IMG/VR virus record: IMGVR_UViG_3300044640_001957
Span: 1 to 34,398 of that record
DNA: 34,398 bases
DNA from: a virus
Reading direction: 5' to 3' (one strand)
Positions 15,675 through 22,633 of the stretch are shown in pieces (the stretch's first letter is position 1; the number at the start of each line of letters is the position of its first letter). The notes under the pieces were generated by a model that saw only the letters and a program-made list of their open reading frames with translations, had not been told where the DNA came from and did no database searches. The position numbers and the translations under genes were made by a program.

Positions 15675-16175
15675 ATGACTCGTAAACTTGAAGAACTTTT
15701 TGATATGCCACAGGCTGATCCTGATAGCATACCCAGCTTTGACAATACCAACAGTGATATTGATGAAGCAAACATGTCGCTGTTACCATCTGCACTATCC
15801 GCCCTTGACAAAATAGAATCAGCTTTGCCGGCAGTGCGAGGCCTTGAGGCTAGCGATGTTGAAATGGATGACTTGGCCAAGAAAGCAGTTGACAGCTATG
15901 ACAATCTCATGGACCTGGGAATGAATGTAGATAGCCGATACGCTAGTGAAATTTTTTCAGTAGCAAGCCAAATGCTAGGCCATGCAATAACAGCCAAAAC
16001 AGCCAAGCTGAACAAAAAGCTCAAGATGATTGATCTTCAATTAAAGAAAGCCAAGCTAGATCAAGTTGACGCCCCTTCTGCCAAAATACCCAGTGCCGAG
16101 GGGCGCATGCTTGACCGTAACGATCTTTTACGCCAACTCCAACAGGATGCGGAAAAGACAAACGACGGTAAATAA
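15675..16175 (+). CDS. 16: Terminase small subunit (gp16-like)
   Basis: A 166-aa protein matching T4 gp16 in length (164 aa) and architecture: an acidic, poorly ordered N-terminus ('FDMPQADPDSIPSFDNTNSD'), a central helical region with 'RYASEIFSVASQMLGHAITAKTAKLNKKLKMIDLQLKKAKLD' (107-148) corresponding to the gp16 oligomerisation helices, and a short polar tail. Gp16 forms rings that select concatemeric DNA and stimulate the gp17 motor. The late promoter core abuts the ATG and no Shine-Dalgarno is visible, so the mRNA from this promoter would be leaderless. Translation of read-through mRNA could also be coupled to gp4, whose stop is 7 nt upstream. The large subunit is 4.9 kb downstream rather than adjacent. 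Confidence 0.78.
   Translation: MTRKLEELFDMPQADPDSIPSFDNTNSDIDEANMSLLPSALSALDKIESALPAVRGLEASDVEMDDLAKKAVDSYDNLMDLGMNVDSRYASEIFSVASQMLGHAITAKTAKLNKKLKMIDLQLKKAKLDQVDAPSAKIPSAEGRMLDRNDLLRQLQQDAEKTNDGK
16167..16174 (+). promoter_or_regulatory. Late-type promoter core GGTAAATA
   Basis: Overlaps the last Lys codon and stop of the small terminase gene. The predicted start near 16180 leaves AGGA (16181-16184) ahead of the ATG at 16192. Confidence 0.55.
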
Positions 16176-16191
16176 CATACAGGACTGAATT

Positions 16192-16785
16192 ATGAAAACA
16201 TTTGCGCAATACCTCACTGAAAGTGAAAAAACCTTTGATTACCGCATTAAGATTGTGGGAGATGTCCCTGATGGCTTTATGAAAGACTTCAAGGATAAAC
16301 TAAAAAAGTTTGAACCAGTAAAAGTCTCAGACCCAAAGAAAACTCCCATTCAATCCAAGCCAGCTGGATTTCCCAACCACGAAAATCAGCCAGTCACAAT
16401 CATTGATGCAACATTTAGATATCCAGCAACACCACCACAAATTACTCAGATAGCTGAACTACTGGGTTTGCAAGCCACACAAATTGACATTAACGATTTG
16501 AAGTGGAGTGAAGGTATGGACAAGGAACTCTTGGGCATTGCTGATCAAACAGATTTGCTAAACAGTGAGTATCCCGCAACTGATGCTGAACAACGTCAGT
16601 TGAAAAAAGAACATGCACAAGGCAACCAACAAGTGGTACAAAACTCAGCCGAGAATGCCAAATGGACAGTAGCTGGTGGTAAAACCAAACCAGCTGTGAC
16701 AACAAATGATTTACCACAAGGTGTTAGAAGCCCGATGTCGGTAATCAAGAGACCCGCCAAGCCAGAGACCGGCTTTCAAAAATAA
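16192..16785 (+). CDS. Virion protein with capsid-targeting-like N-terminus
   Basis: A 197-aa protein. The N-terminus MKTFAQYLTESEK resembles the capsid-targeting sequence of T4 internal proteins (MKTYQEFIAE), and LTE|S fits the [L/I]xE site cut by the gp21 prohead protease. Residues 15-110 form a compact-looking domain ('FDYRIKIVGDVPDGFMKDFKDKLKKFEPVKVSDPKKTPIQS', then 'GFPNHENQPVTIIDATFRYPATPPQI') that I recall from structural proteins of T4-like aquatic phages. The remaining 85 residues are Gln/Asn/Lys-rich. Probably packaged in the prohead and processed on maturation. AGGA lies upstream. The downstream gene follows after 9 nt. Confidence 0.7.
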   Translation: MKTFAQYLTESEKTFDYRIKIVGDVPDGFMKDFKDKLKKFEPVKVSDPKKTPIQSKPAGFPNHENQPVTIIDATFRYPATPPQITQIAELLGLQATQIDINDLKWSEGMDKELLGIADQTDLLNSEYPATDAEQRQLKKEHAQGNQQVVQNSAENAKWTVAGGKTKPAVTTNDLPQGVRSPMSVIKRPAKPETGFQK

Positions 16786-16794
16786 GGAAATAAC

Positions 16795-18771
16795 ATGACA
16801 TTTTTTTACGACTTAAACAAAAAGCTGAGTGACTTGGCTGCAAAACAAACTTTGAATGAGGGCGCAAGCCATCAAGCAAAAACAACAATGAAGCATGTTG
16901 ATGCTAGTGATGCATCACCGCGAGTAAAGGCTGAGTTGAAAAAAGCCTCTGGTGACATCAAGCCTGGCACAGCCGGCTACGATGATCGTGCTAGAATGTT
17001 GAAAGCTGCCGGCGTCAAGGACACTCGTGGTCCTGCCACAAACGAAGGCGCCAAGCCAGATTTTCTTGACGTTGATAAAGATGGCAACAAAAAAGAAACA
17101 TTCAAGAAAGCAGTGGCAGACAAAGAAGTTGCCGAAGGCATTCTTGACACTGTGAAGAAAGTTGGCAGTGCAGTCAAAAAAGGTGCTGGCAAAGCACTGG
17201 ACACATTGGGACACGGCAGTGATGAAGACATGATTCGTGACTTACAAAAGAAAGTTGGCATGCCACAAACTGGTAAAAAGCCAATGGCCCACATGAAAGA
17301 AGCACACGGCGGTATCAAACAAATCATTGGATCCATGTCCGGCGATGTTGCTAAATTCAAACAAGATGGTGATCTAAGTGATGCACTGTATAATGCACTA
17401 TTTGATTACTACAGCGACAGTGGCGAAATGCCTTATGGTACAGCAAAAGCTCGAGATGGTGATCCATATGAATGGATTAGCAATCGCCTTGAACAAGAAC
17501 TAAACGTAAGCGAAAATGTTGACAAAGAAGCTTTTGCCGCATTGGCACCCCCTACAGACAAGATCACTTTCGCTGACAAGATTGCCGGCGCCAAGAAAGA
17601 AGTTGACGAAATGCTGGGCGATGTAGCAGCAGAAGCCATGAAGCAGGCTCTGGGCCGCGGCAAAAAAGTTGTTGCTGACGAAGCAGAAGACAACAGTCCA
17701 TTCACTGCACACAAGCGTCCCCGTGTAGAACGACCCAAAGTTGGTAGCACTGAGCGTGGAGCATTACATGATATTGAACACACAGCAACTGGCCGCAAAG
17801 TAACACGCAGAGTTGACCCTAATACTGGACACAGTGTGGGCTCAGATGATGATGCTCCAGCTTCGGGCGAAAAGCGTGGACGTGGTCGTCCAGCTGGCAA
17901 AGGCGCTGGCAAAAGCATCGGAGCCAAGGGCCCAAGTGGTAAGTCAAAATTAATGACCAAAGAAAGCGACAACGAAAGCGATGAAATCAAACAGGCCATG
18001 TCCATGTTGAAGAAAGCTGGATACGAGATTACCAAAGCCGACAAAGACGAAGAGCAAGTTAACGAAAAAGCAGTAAGCAAAAAACAACAAAAGTTCATGG
18101 GCATGGTTCATGCCGCACAAAAAGGTGAAAAGCCTGCTTCTAAAGAAGTTGCCAAGGTAGCCAAAAGCATGGGCAAGAAAGATGCTGAAGACTTTGCTAG
18201 CACCAAGCACAAAGGTCTGCCTGAAAAGAAAAAAACTGAAAAGAAAAAAGAAGTTGAAGAAACAACAGTAGCTGGATCTGTTGCTACTGCACCTGCCAAA
18301 GCCGCTAAAGGTGGTGTCTTTGGCAAAGGCGTTTACGAAAGTGCGATAGCTGAAAGCTTTGACAAAAAGTTAGACACAGTATTAACCGAAGGCATGAGTA
18401 TTAATCTCAGCGTGGGCGAAGATGGTACAAAGTCTTTGAGCGTTAACGCCACCAATGAAGATGCTGAACAACTAGCGCAACTGTTAAAAATGGCTGGCTT
18501 AGGTGGTGAAGAAAGCGGTCAGCATGCTTGTTCCACTTGCGGTGAAAGTGCATGCGGCTGCCAACAAGTTGACGAAGAACTTGCCAACTCACCAAACCCC
18601 AACTACAGCAACACAGACACCATGGTAAACACATTGAGTGGCGGGCTTAACGGTCGTAAGACAACTGGGCAAACAACTATTCCAGTTATTGCACATCAAG
18701 ATCGCCAAACAAGCGTAGCTGAAAGCTCAGAGTCTCGGTTGTGGGAATTGTACCAACGTTACAGCAAGTAA
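16795..18771 (+). CDS. Large basic internal/prohead protein with AT-hook, DUF3008-like segment and Cys cluster
   Basis: A 658-aa Lys/Ala/Asp/Glu-rich, low-complexity protein. From the N-terminus: a short helix ending TLNE|G (20-23), a possible prohead-protease site; 'FLDVDKDGNKKETFKK' near 90; a central helical region; an AT-hook-like core GRGRPAGKG near 360-370; a DUF3008-like segment 'KQQKFMGMVHAAQKGEKPAS' with 'VAKSMGKKDAEDFASTKHKGLPEK' (about 427-478); further [L/I]xE sites; and a Cys cluster HACSTCGESACGC near 578-590. The AT-hook and charge suggest it binds packaged DNA, as T4 internal or core proteins do. AAGGA precedes the start. Role in DNA condensation or scaffold is inferred. Confidence 0.7.
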   Translation: MTFFYDLNKKLSDLAAKQTLNEGASHQAKTTMKHVDASDASPRVKAELKKASGDIKPGTAGYDDRARMLKAAGVKDTRGPATNEGAKPDFLDVDKDGNKKETFKKAVADKEVAEGILDTVKKVGSAVKKGAGKALDTLGHGSDEDMIRDLQKKVGMPQTGKKPMAHMKEAHGGIKQIIGSMSGDVAKFKQDGDLSDALYNALFDYYSDSGEMPYGTAKARDGDPYEWISNRLEQELNVSENVDKEAFAALAPPTDKITFADKIAGAKKEVDEMLGDVAAEAMKQALGRGKKVVADEAEDNSPFTAHKRPRVERPKVGSTERGALHDIEHTATGRKVTRRVDPNTGHSVGSDDDAPASGEKRGRGRPAGKGAGKSIGAKGPSGKSKLMTKESDNESDEIKQAMSMLKKAGYEITKADKDEEQVNEKAVSKKQQKFMGMVHAAQKGEKPASKEVAKVAKSMGKKDAEDFASTKHKGLPEKKKTEKKKEVEETTVAGSVATAPAKAAKGGVFGKGVYESAIAESFDKKLDTVLTEGMSINLSVGEDGTKSLSVNATNEDAEQLAQLLKMAGLGGEESGQHACSTCGESACGCQQVDEELANSPNPNYSNTDTMVNTLSGGLNGRKTTGQTTIPVIAHQDRQTSVAESSESRLWELYQRYSK

Positions 18772-18795
18772 CTGCTATTACAGGAAAATAACAAA

Positions 18796-19077
18796 ATGGC
18801 AAATGTTTATACATCACTGGGAAACACCACAGTGTACACCGACAAGCTACAAATATCCACAGCTGGAAACGCTGTGACATACCAGGCTTACGCTGTGTCA
18901 TTGGGCGGAGCAACTGCCGCAGGCAACATTTATTCTACACCTATTAGCATTCCGGCAAATACTGTGTTTGAAGTATACAGCGGCGCTGGAAACAAAGTCA
19001 CTGTTACTGGTACACCATTCACTGCGTTAGAATTGGGCACAGCAAGTTCTGCCACACGTAGTGTGATACAGGCTTGA
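18796..19077 (+). CDS. Small beta-rich virion-cluster protein, unknown
   Basis: A 93-aa protein with no recognised family. It is Thr/Ala/Gly/Val-rich (MANVYTSLGNTTVYTDKLQI, 'IYSTPISIPANTVFEVYSGAGNKVTVTGTPFTALELG'), with alternating residues suggesting a single beta-sandwich. An ACAGGAAA ribosome site lies just upstream. The next gene starts 4 nt after the stop. The size and composition would suit a head-decoration or small fibre-associated protein, but this rests on context only. Confidence 0.65.
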   Translation: MANVYTSLGNTTVYTDKLQISTAGNAVTYQAYAVSLGGATAAGNIYSTPISIPANTVFEVYSGAGNKVTVTGTPFTALELGTASSATRSVIQA

Positions 19078-19080
19078 TAG

Positions 19081-19452
19081 ATGCGAGCAAACGAGTTTAT
19101 CACTGAACGAGACGGCAAGATTGGCAAACGTCGTCAAGCCGCCACAGTGGGCCTAACCATATTTGGCGATAACGAACGTGCCAACAGTGACTACACTCTG
19201 AATCGCGTGATGATGGCTGTGGCCTGTGCCGACGGTTCTGACTCGATCATTGATATGGATGAAAAAAGCTGGATAGGAAAAAAACGTGGTGCCTATCCCT
19301 ACACTAGAATTGAACACGACATGCTGAAGCAGGCATTTAAGGCAGCTGGTGCTGAGTACACCGATTTAAACAACGGTGACCTGGACAGTGAAGAGCATCC
19401 AGAAGTTAATACAGCAAGTCCTGTTGTGAGTTTCAAAGGCTATCCCCGATGA
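19081..19452 (+). CDS. Tagged small protein, first of a paralogous pair
   Basis: A 123-aa protein of unknown function. Its N-terminus MRANEFITERDG resembles a capsid-targeting sequence, with ITE|R as a candidate prohead-protease site. Its C-terminus ends SPVVSFKGYPR, nearly the same as the end of the next gene product (SPVKAFKGYPR). The middle parts are diverged: here 'DYTLNRVMMAVACADGSDSIIDMDEKSWIGKKRG' then 'KQAFKAAGAEYTDLNNGD'. Translation probably depends on coupling, as a TGA, a TAG and this ATG lie within 9 nt. Its stop overlaps the next ATG (ATGA). Confidence 0.72.
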   Translation: MRANEFITERDGKIGKRRQAATVGLTIFGDNERANSDYTLNRVMMAVACADGSDSIIDMDEKSWIGKKRGAYPYTRIEHDMLKQAFKAAGAEYTDLNNGDLDSEEHPEVNTASPVVSFKGYPR

Positions 19453-19838
19453 GAGCACGTGAATTTATCACAGAAAATGCAGCACAACTGCCGCCAGAGC
19501 AGGCTGATCCCATGCGATACACCTATGTGGTTCCTGGACTCAGTGCCGCCGATCCGTATCGCAATTATAGATTTGGTGTTGCTCTAGCTCGAGCAAGAAG
19601 CGAAGCAATTAAAGATGATGTAAACCCCAACATGCCTGCATGGCATGATGAAACTGCATTTGGCGAGCATGGTATTGTTGCTGGCATGAGCCCTGGTGTT
19701 GATAAACTTATTGATGCCGCATTAACAATGACAAAAACGCCTGGCGGTAAAAAAATGGTGTCAAGTGGCCCCAGCGAGGAACCTGCCTTCGTGGATACAA
19801 AAAGTCCTGTAAAAGCATTCAAAGGATACCCAAGGTAA
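19449..19838 (+). CDS. Tagged small protein, second of a paralogous pair
   Basis: A 129-aa protein sharing with the previous gene product the N-terminal tag (MRAREFITEN, ITE|N) and the C-terminal AFKGYPR, but little between. The centre reads 'DPYRNYRFGVALARARSEAIKDD', 'WHDETAFGEHGIVAGMSPGVDKLIDAALTM' and 'TPGGKKMVSSGPSEEPAFVDTKSPV'. The two genes are coupled by ATGA. If gp21-type processing occurs after the Glu, the mature protein keeps only the C-terminal tag. It probably enters the prohead; its function there is unknown. Confidence 0.72.
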   Translation: MRAREFITENAAQLPPEQADPMRYTYVVPGLSAADPYRNYRFGVALARARSEAIKDDVNPNMPAWHDETAFGEHGIVAGMSPGVDKLIDAALTMTKTPGGKKMVSSGPSEEPAFVDTKSPVKAFKGYPR

Positions 19839-19844
19839 ACTATT

Positions 19845-20453
19845 ATGGCAAATCCGCCACCACCATACAACAACATCACCGGCATAAGCCGTTCTGTGAT
19901 GAAAGACAATGCACAAGAAACCATTGGTAATTACAATGGTGTTGCTAGACCCAGCGAACTTGTGGTTGATCAACTCACACAAAATGTTTATGTAGGCAAC
20001 ACAAACGGCAATTTAAATTTGGTCGCTTACGGATCTGGTGTCACCAGCACCACAACATTCAATCCGCAGTTCACTGACGGATCGGGCACATTTGCTGGCG
20101 GCACCGCCACAGCATCTTATGTGCGTATGGGTCCGCTGATGTATATACATGTGTATGTGGATTTTACAGGAGTTACCAACTTTGGCAGCACAGGATATCA
20201 GATTACACTGCCCACCCCCGCAATAAACACATTTAGACTGGCCGGCGGCAGCCTGCATCAAACAGCAGGTGCTGGTTCTCCTGCCTTGTACCATATTGCC
20301 GGAATCACAGACGTTGTTGATAGCACCACAGTCATGAAATTGTATTATTCTGGTAGCACCACTGATCTAGTTTGGAAATTCAACACTCCGGCCACAGGCG
20401 CCTGGCAATCGGGCGCACACTTTGATATCTCGGGTACTTACCAAATAGCATAA
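19845..20453 (+). CDS. Fibre- or decoration-like beta protein
   Basis: A 202-aa protein. The first 65 residues (MANPPPPYNNITGISRSVMK, then 'LVVDQLTQNVYVGNTNGNLNLV') look like a virion attachment arm. The rest ('GTATASYVRMGPLMYIHVYVDFTGVTNF', 'GYQITLPTPAINT', 'FDISGTYQIA') has the alternation of a jelly-roll tip domain found at the C-termini of many phage fibres. AAGG sits 9 nt before the ATG, within the end of the previous gene. Could be a head fibre, whisker or decoration protein; a receptor-binding role is possible. Confidence 0.6.
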   Translation: MANPPPPYNNITGISRSVMKDNAQETIGNYNGVARPSELVVDQLTQNVYVGNTNGNLNLVAYGSGVTSTTTFNPQFTDGSGTFAGGTATASYVRMGPLMYIHVYVDFTGVTNFGSTGYQITLPTPAINTFRLAGGSLHQTAGAGSPALYHIAGITDVVDSTTVMKLYYSGSTTDLVWKFNTPATGAWQSGAHFDISGTYQIA

Positions 20454-20454
20454 C

Positions 20455-20889
20455 ATGAAAAAACTACTACTACTCTTACTCATCGTACCTGTGCTGGCCA
20501 TGGCACAAAAAACACCAAAAGGTGCAACCTATGACGCACAAATTGTGCGCATCAACGATGGGGACACAGTTGTGATCTCTGCACCATTCTTGCCTGCACC
20601 CCTCAAGCCCGAACTGGCTGTACGAATCTTTGGTGTAGACACTCCTGAAAAAGGACATCGTGCTCAGTGCCCGCAAGAAAATGCCCGCGGTCTAGCAGCC
20701 ACTGAATTTACCAAAAATGCAATTGCTGCCAGTCAGCAACGACAGGTCACACTGTATGCCTGGGACAAGTTTGGCGGTCGTGTGCTGGGTGACATCATTC
20801 TAGATGGCCGTAGCCTGCGTCAGGGACTTATTGCCAACGGTTTTGCACGCGAATACTACGGCGAAGCCAAGCAAAGTTGGTGCAACTAA
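20455..20889 (+). CDS. Exported thermonuclease-like nuclease (SNase family)
   Basis: A 144-aa staphylococcal-nuclease homologue. A clear signal peptide opens it: MKK, then a Leu-rich core (residues 4-10) and AMA|Q at 16-18 as a likely signal-peptidase site. SNase active-site residues are all present: D37 in NDGDTV, R57 in VRIFGVDTPE with D62 and E65, and R109 in GGRVLG. Two Cys (C72, C143) could form a disulphide outside the cytoplasm. Calcium-dependent cleavage of DNA and RNA in the periplasm or medium is expected. It ends a run of virion genes, 1 nt after the previous stop, with no strong ribosome site. Confidence 0.88.
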   Translation: MKKLLLLLLIVPVLAMAQKTPKGATYDAQIVRINDGDTVVISAPFLPAPLKPELAVRIFGVDTPEKGHRAQCPQENARGLAATEFTKNAIAASQQRQVTLYAWDKFGGRVLGDIILDGRSLRQGLIANGFAREYYGEAKQSWCN

Positions 20890-20901
20890 ACATTAAACGA
20901 A

Positions 20902-20996
20902 CACCCTTAGGACCGCACTAGTTGCGAGGGCGCCCGGGTGCTGGGCGTAGCAAGCGATTCGCTACCGTGAACTACAAAGTGACCACTAATAACTTT
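20902..20996 (+). ncRNA. Hairpin-rich noncoding stretch, possible structured RNA
   Basis: The 166 nt between the nuclease and large terminase genes hold no convincing gene. They contain four consecutive inverted repeats: CGCA/TGCG (20914-20917, 20923-20926), CGCCC/GGGCG (20931-20935, 20942-20946), GTAGC/GCTAC (20947-20951, 20961-20965) and AAAGT/ACTTT (20976-20980, 20992-20996). The block is clearly more GC-rich than its flanks. I find no tRNA T-arm, CCA end or U-tract terminator. The strand is assumed from the flanking genes. Confidence 0.35.
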
Positions 20997-21011
20997 CTGC
21001 GCTAAAGGTCG

Positions 21012-21019
21012 TGTAAATA
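21012..21019 (+). promoter_or_regulatory. Late-type promoter core TGTAAATA for the large terminase
   Basis: Six of eight match to TATAAATA. Transcription would start near 21025, leaving a 31-nt leader with AAAAGG at 21041 before the ATG at 21056. Confidence 0.55.
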
Positions 21020-21055
21020 CTGCATGATCAAAAAATCCCCAAAAGGTAACAACTC

Positions 21056-22621
21056 ATGAGCAAGGTGTTAGAGTCCGTTCTAACAAAGTCGCCATATCAA
21101 CTGGTGTCTTACTCAGACGAGCAACTGGACGAGTTTGCCAAGTGTGCTGACCCCATTACCGGTCCGTTGTATTTCATGGACCATTTTTTCTATATTCAGC
21201 ACCCTACTCGTGGACGAATGGTATATCATCCTTTTGAGTATCAACGGCGCTTGATTGAGGTATATCACAACTATCGTTACAGTATTAGTTTGATGCCTCG
21301 ACAGACTGGTAAATCTACTTCAGCTGCGGGTTACTTGTTATGGTATGCAATGTTTGTGCCCGACTCGACTATTTTAGTGGCTGCACACAAGTACACCGGT
21401 GCCCAGGAAATTATGCAACGTGTTCGGTATGCATATGAAAGCGTGCCAAACCATATTCGAGCAGGTGTTACCAGTTACAACAAAGGTAGTTTAGAGTTTG
21501 ATAACGGTAGTCGTATTGTAAGTGCTACCACTACTGAAAACACTGGTCGTGGTATGTCTATATCCTTATTGTATGCTGACGAGTTCGCGTTTGTGCGACC
21601 AACTATTGCTACAGAATTTTGGACTTCTATCAGCCCCACACTGGCCACTGGTGGTAAGGCAATTATCACAAGCACTCCCAACAGCGACGAAGATCAATTT
21701 GCCTTGTTGTGGAAAGGCGCCAACAAGTGCGAAGATGAGTACGGCAATCCAACTAGACTAGGTGTCAATGGTTTCAAAGCATATCGTAGTTTTTGGAATG
21801 AACACCCGGACCGTGACGAGAGCTGGGCCGCACAACAACGTGCTGCTCTTGGTGTGGATCGATTTCGCCGAGAGATGGATTGCGAATTCATTATTGCCGA
21901 TGAAACACTGATTGCACCTGCTAAATTAATTGAACTTGAAGGAGTTGAACCCTTGTACAAAACTGGGGAAGTGCGTTGGTATCGAAAACCCGAAGCAGGT
22001 AAAATTTATGCTATTGGACTTGATCCAAGTCTGGGCACAGGCGGTGATCCGGCAGCCATCCAAGTGTTTGAAGCAAACACCACAGTACAAGTAGCTGAGT
22101 GGCGCCACAACAAAACAGATATACCCACACAAATTCGTATCCTGGCATCAATTATATCGCACATCAACGATGTTGTTAAATCTCCAAAAAGCATTTATTA
22201 CACAGTAGAAAACAATACAATTGGCGAAGCTGCCTTGATCTCGATTGCAGAATACGGAGAAGACAACATCCAAGGATATTTTCTTAGTGAAGCGGGCGCA
22301 GGAGGATCGCGCAAGTATCGCAAGGGATTTAATACATCAAACAAACCTAAACTAGCTGCTTGTGCAAAAGTCAAACATCTAATAGAAACTGGTAGAATGG
22401 CAATTTCCAGTAGAAGTTTAATTACAGAGTTCAAGAATTTTGTTGCCTCGGGTGCAGGTTATGCAGCCAAGCAAGGAGAAACTGACGATCTTGTGATGGC
22501 CACATTGCTAGTGGTTCGTATGTTACAGTTATTGCAAAATTATCACGTGGAACTTGACACACAAATGCGAGATCATCAAGACACCTTTATTGAACCTTTA
22601 CCGTTTGTAATGACTTTATAA
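21056..22621 (+). CDS. 17: Terminase large subunit, DNA packaging motor (gp17-like)
   Basis: A 521-aa packaging ATPase-nuclease; T4 gp17 is 610 aa. The ATPase half shows Walker A PRQTGKST (81-88), Walker B LLYADE (171-176) and a coupling-type 'ITSTPNS' (204-210). The nuclease half has an RNase-H-like acidic set: D323 in AIGLDPSLG, D331, E385 in YTVENNTIG, and D477/D478 in GETDDLVMA. It should bind the portal, drive DNA into the head by ATP hydrolysis and cut at headful. The AAAAGG ribosome site and late promoter support the start. The stop is immediately followed by the late promoter of the next gene. A headful packager is expected from this family. Confidence 0.93.
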   Translation: MSKVLESVLTKSPYQLVSYSDEQLDEFAKCADPITGPLYFMDHFFYIQHPTRGRMVYHPFEYQRRLIEVYHNYRYSISLMPRQTGKSTSAAGYLLWYAMFVPDSTILVAAHKYTGAQEIMQRVRYAYESVPNHIRAGVTSYNKGSLEFDNGSRIVSATTTENTGRGMSISLLYADEFAFVRPTIATEFWTSISPTLATGGKAIITSTPNSDEDQFALLWKGANKCEDEYGNPTRLGVNGFKAYRSFWNEHPDRDESWAAQQRAALGVDRFRREMDCEFIIADETLIAPAKLIELEGVEPLYKTGEVRWYRKPEAGKIYAIGLDPSLGTGGDPAAIQVFEANTTVQVAEWRHNKTDIPTQIRILASIISHINDVVKSPKSIYYTVENNTIGEAALISIAEYGEDNIQGYFLSEAGAGGSRKYRKGFNTSNKPKLAACAKVKHLIETGRMAISSRSLITEFKNFVASGAGYAAKQGETDDLVMATLLVVRMLQLLQNYHVELDTQMRDHQDTFIEPLPFVMTL

Positions 22622-22627
22622 TAAATA
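22620..22627 (+). promoter_or_regulatory. Late-type promoter core AATAAATA
   Basis: Seven of eight match to TATAAATA; its first two bases are the end of the terminase stop TAA. Six nt separate it from the ATG at 22634 and no Shine-Dalgarno is present. Confidence 0.6.
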
Positions 22628-22633
22628 CACCAT

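Noticed and set aside
17433-18104. A 223-codon open frame on the minus strand
   Set aside because: It is Ser/Leu/Pro-rich and lies wholly opposite the Lys/Ala-rich internal protein gene, which has a ribosome site, family motifs and good context. The frame is a by-product of biased composition.
20900-21000. A tRNA gene in the hairpin-rich gap
   Set aside because: I could not place an acceptor stem, an anticodon arm with a 7-nt loop, or the GGTTCRAnnCC T-arm together.
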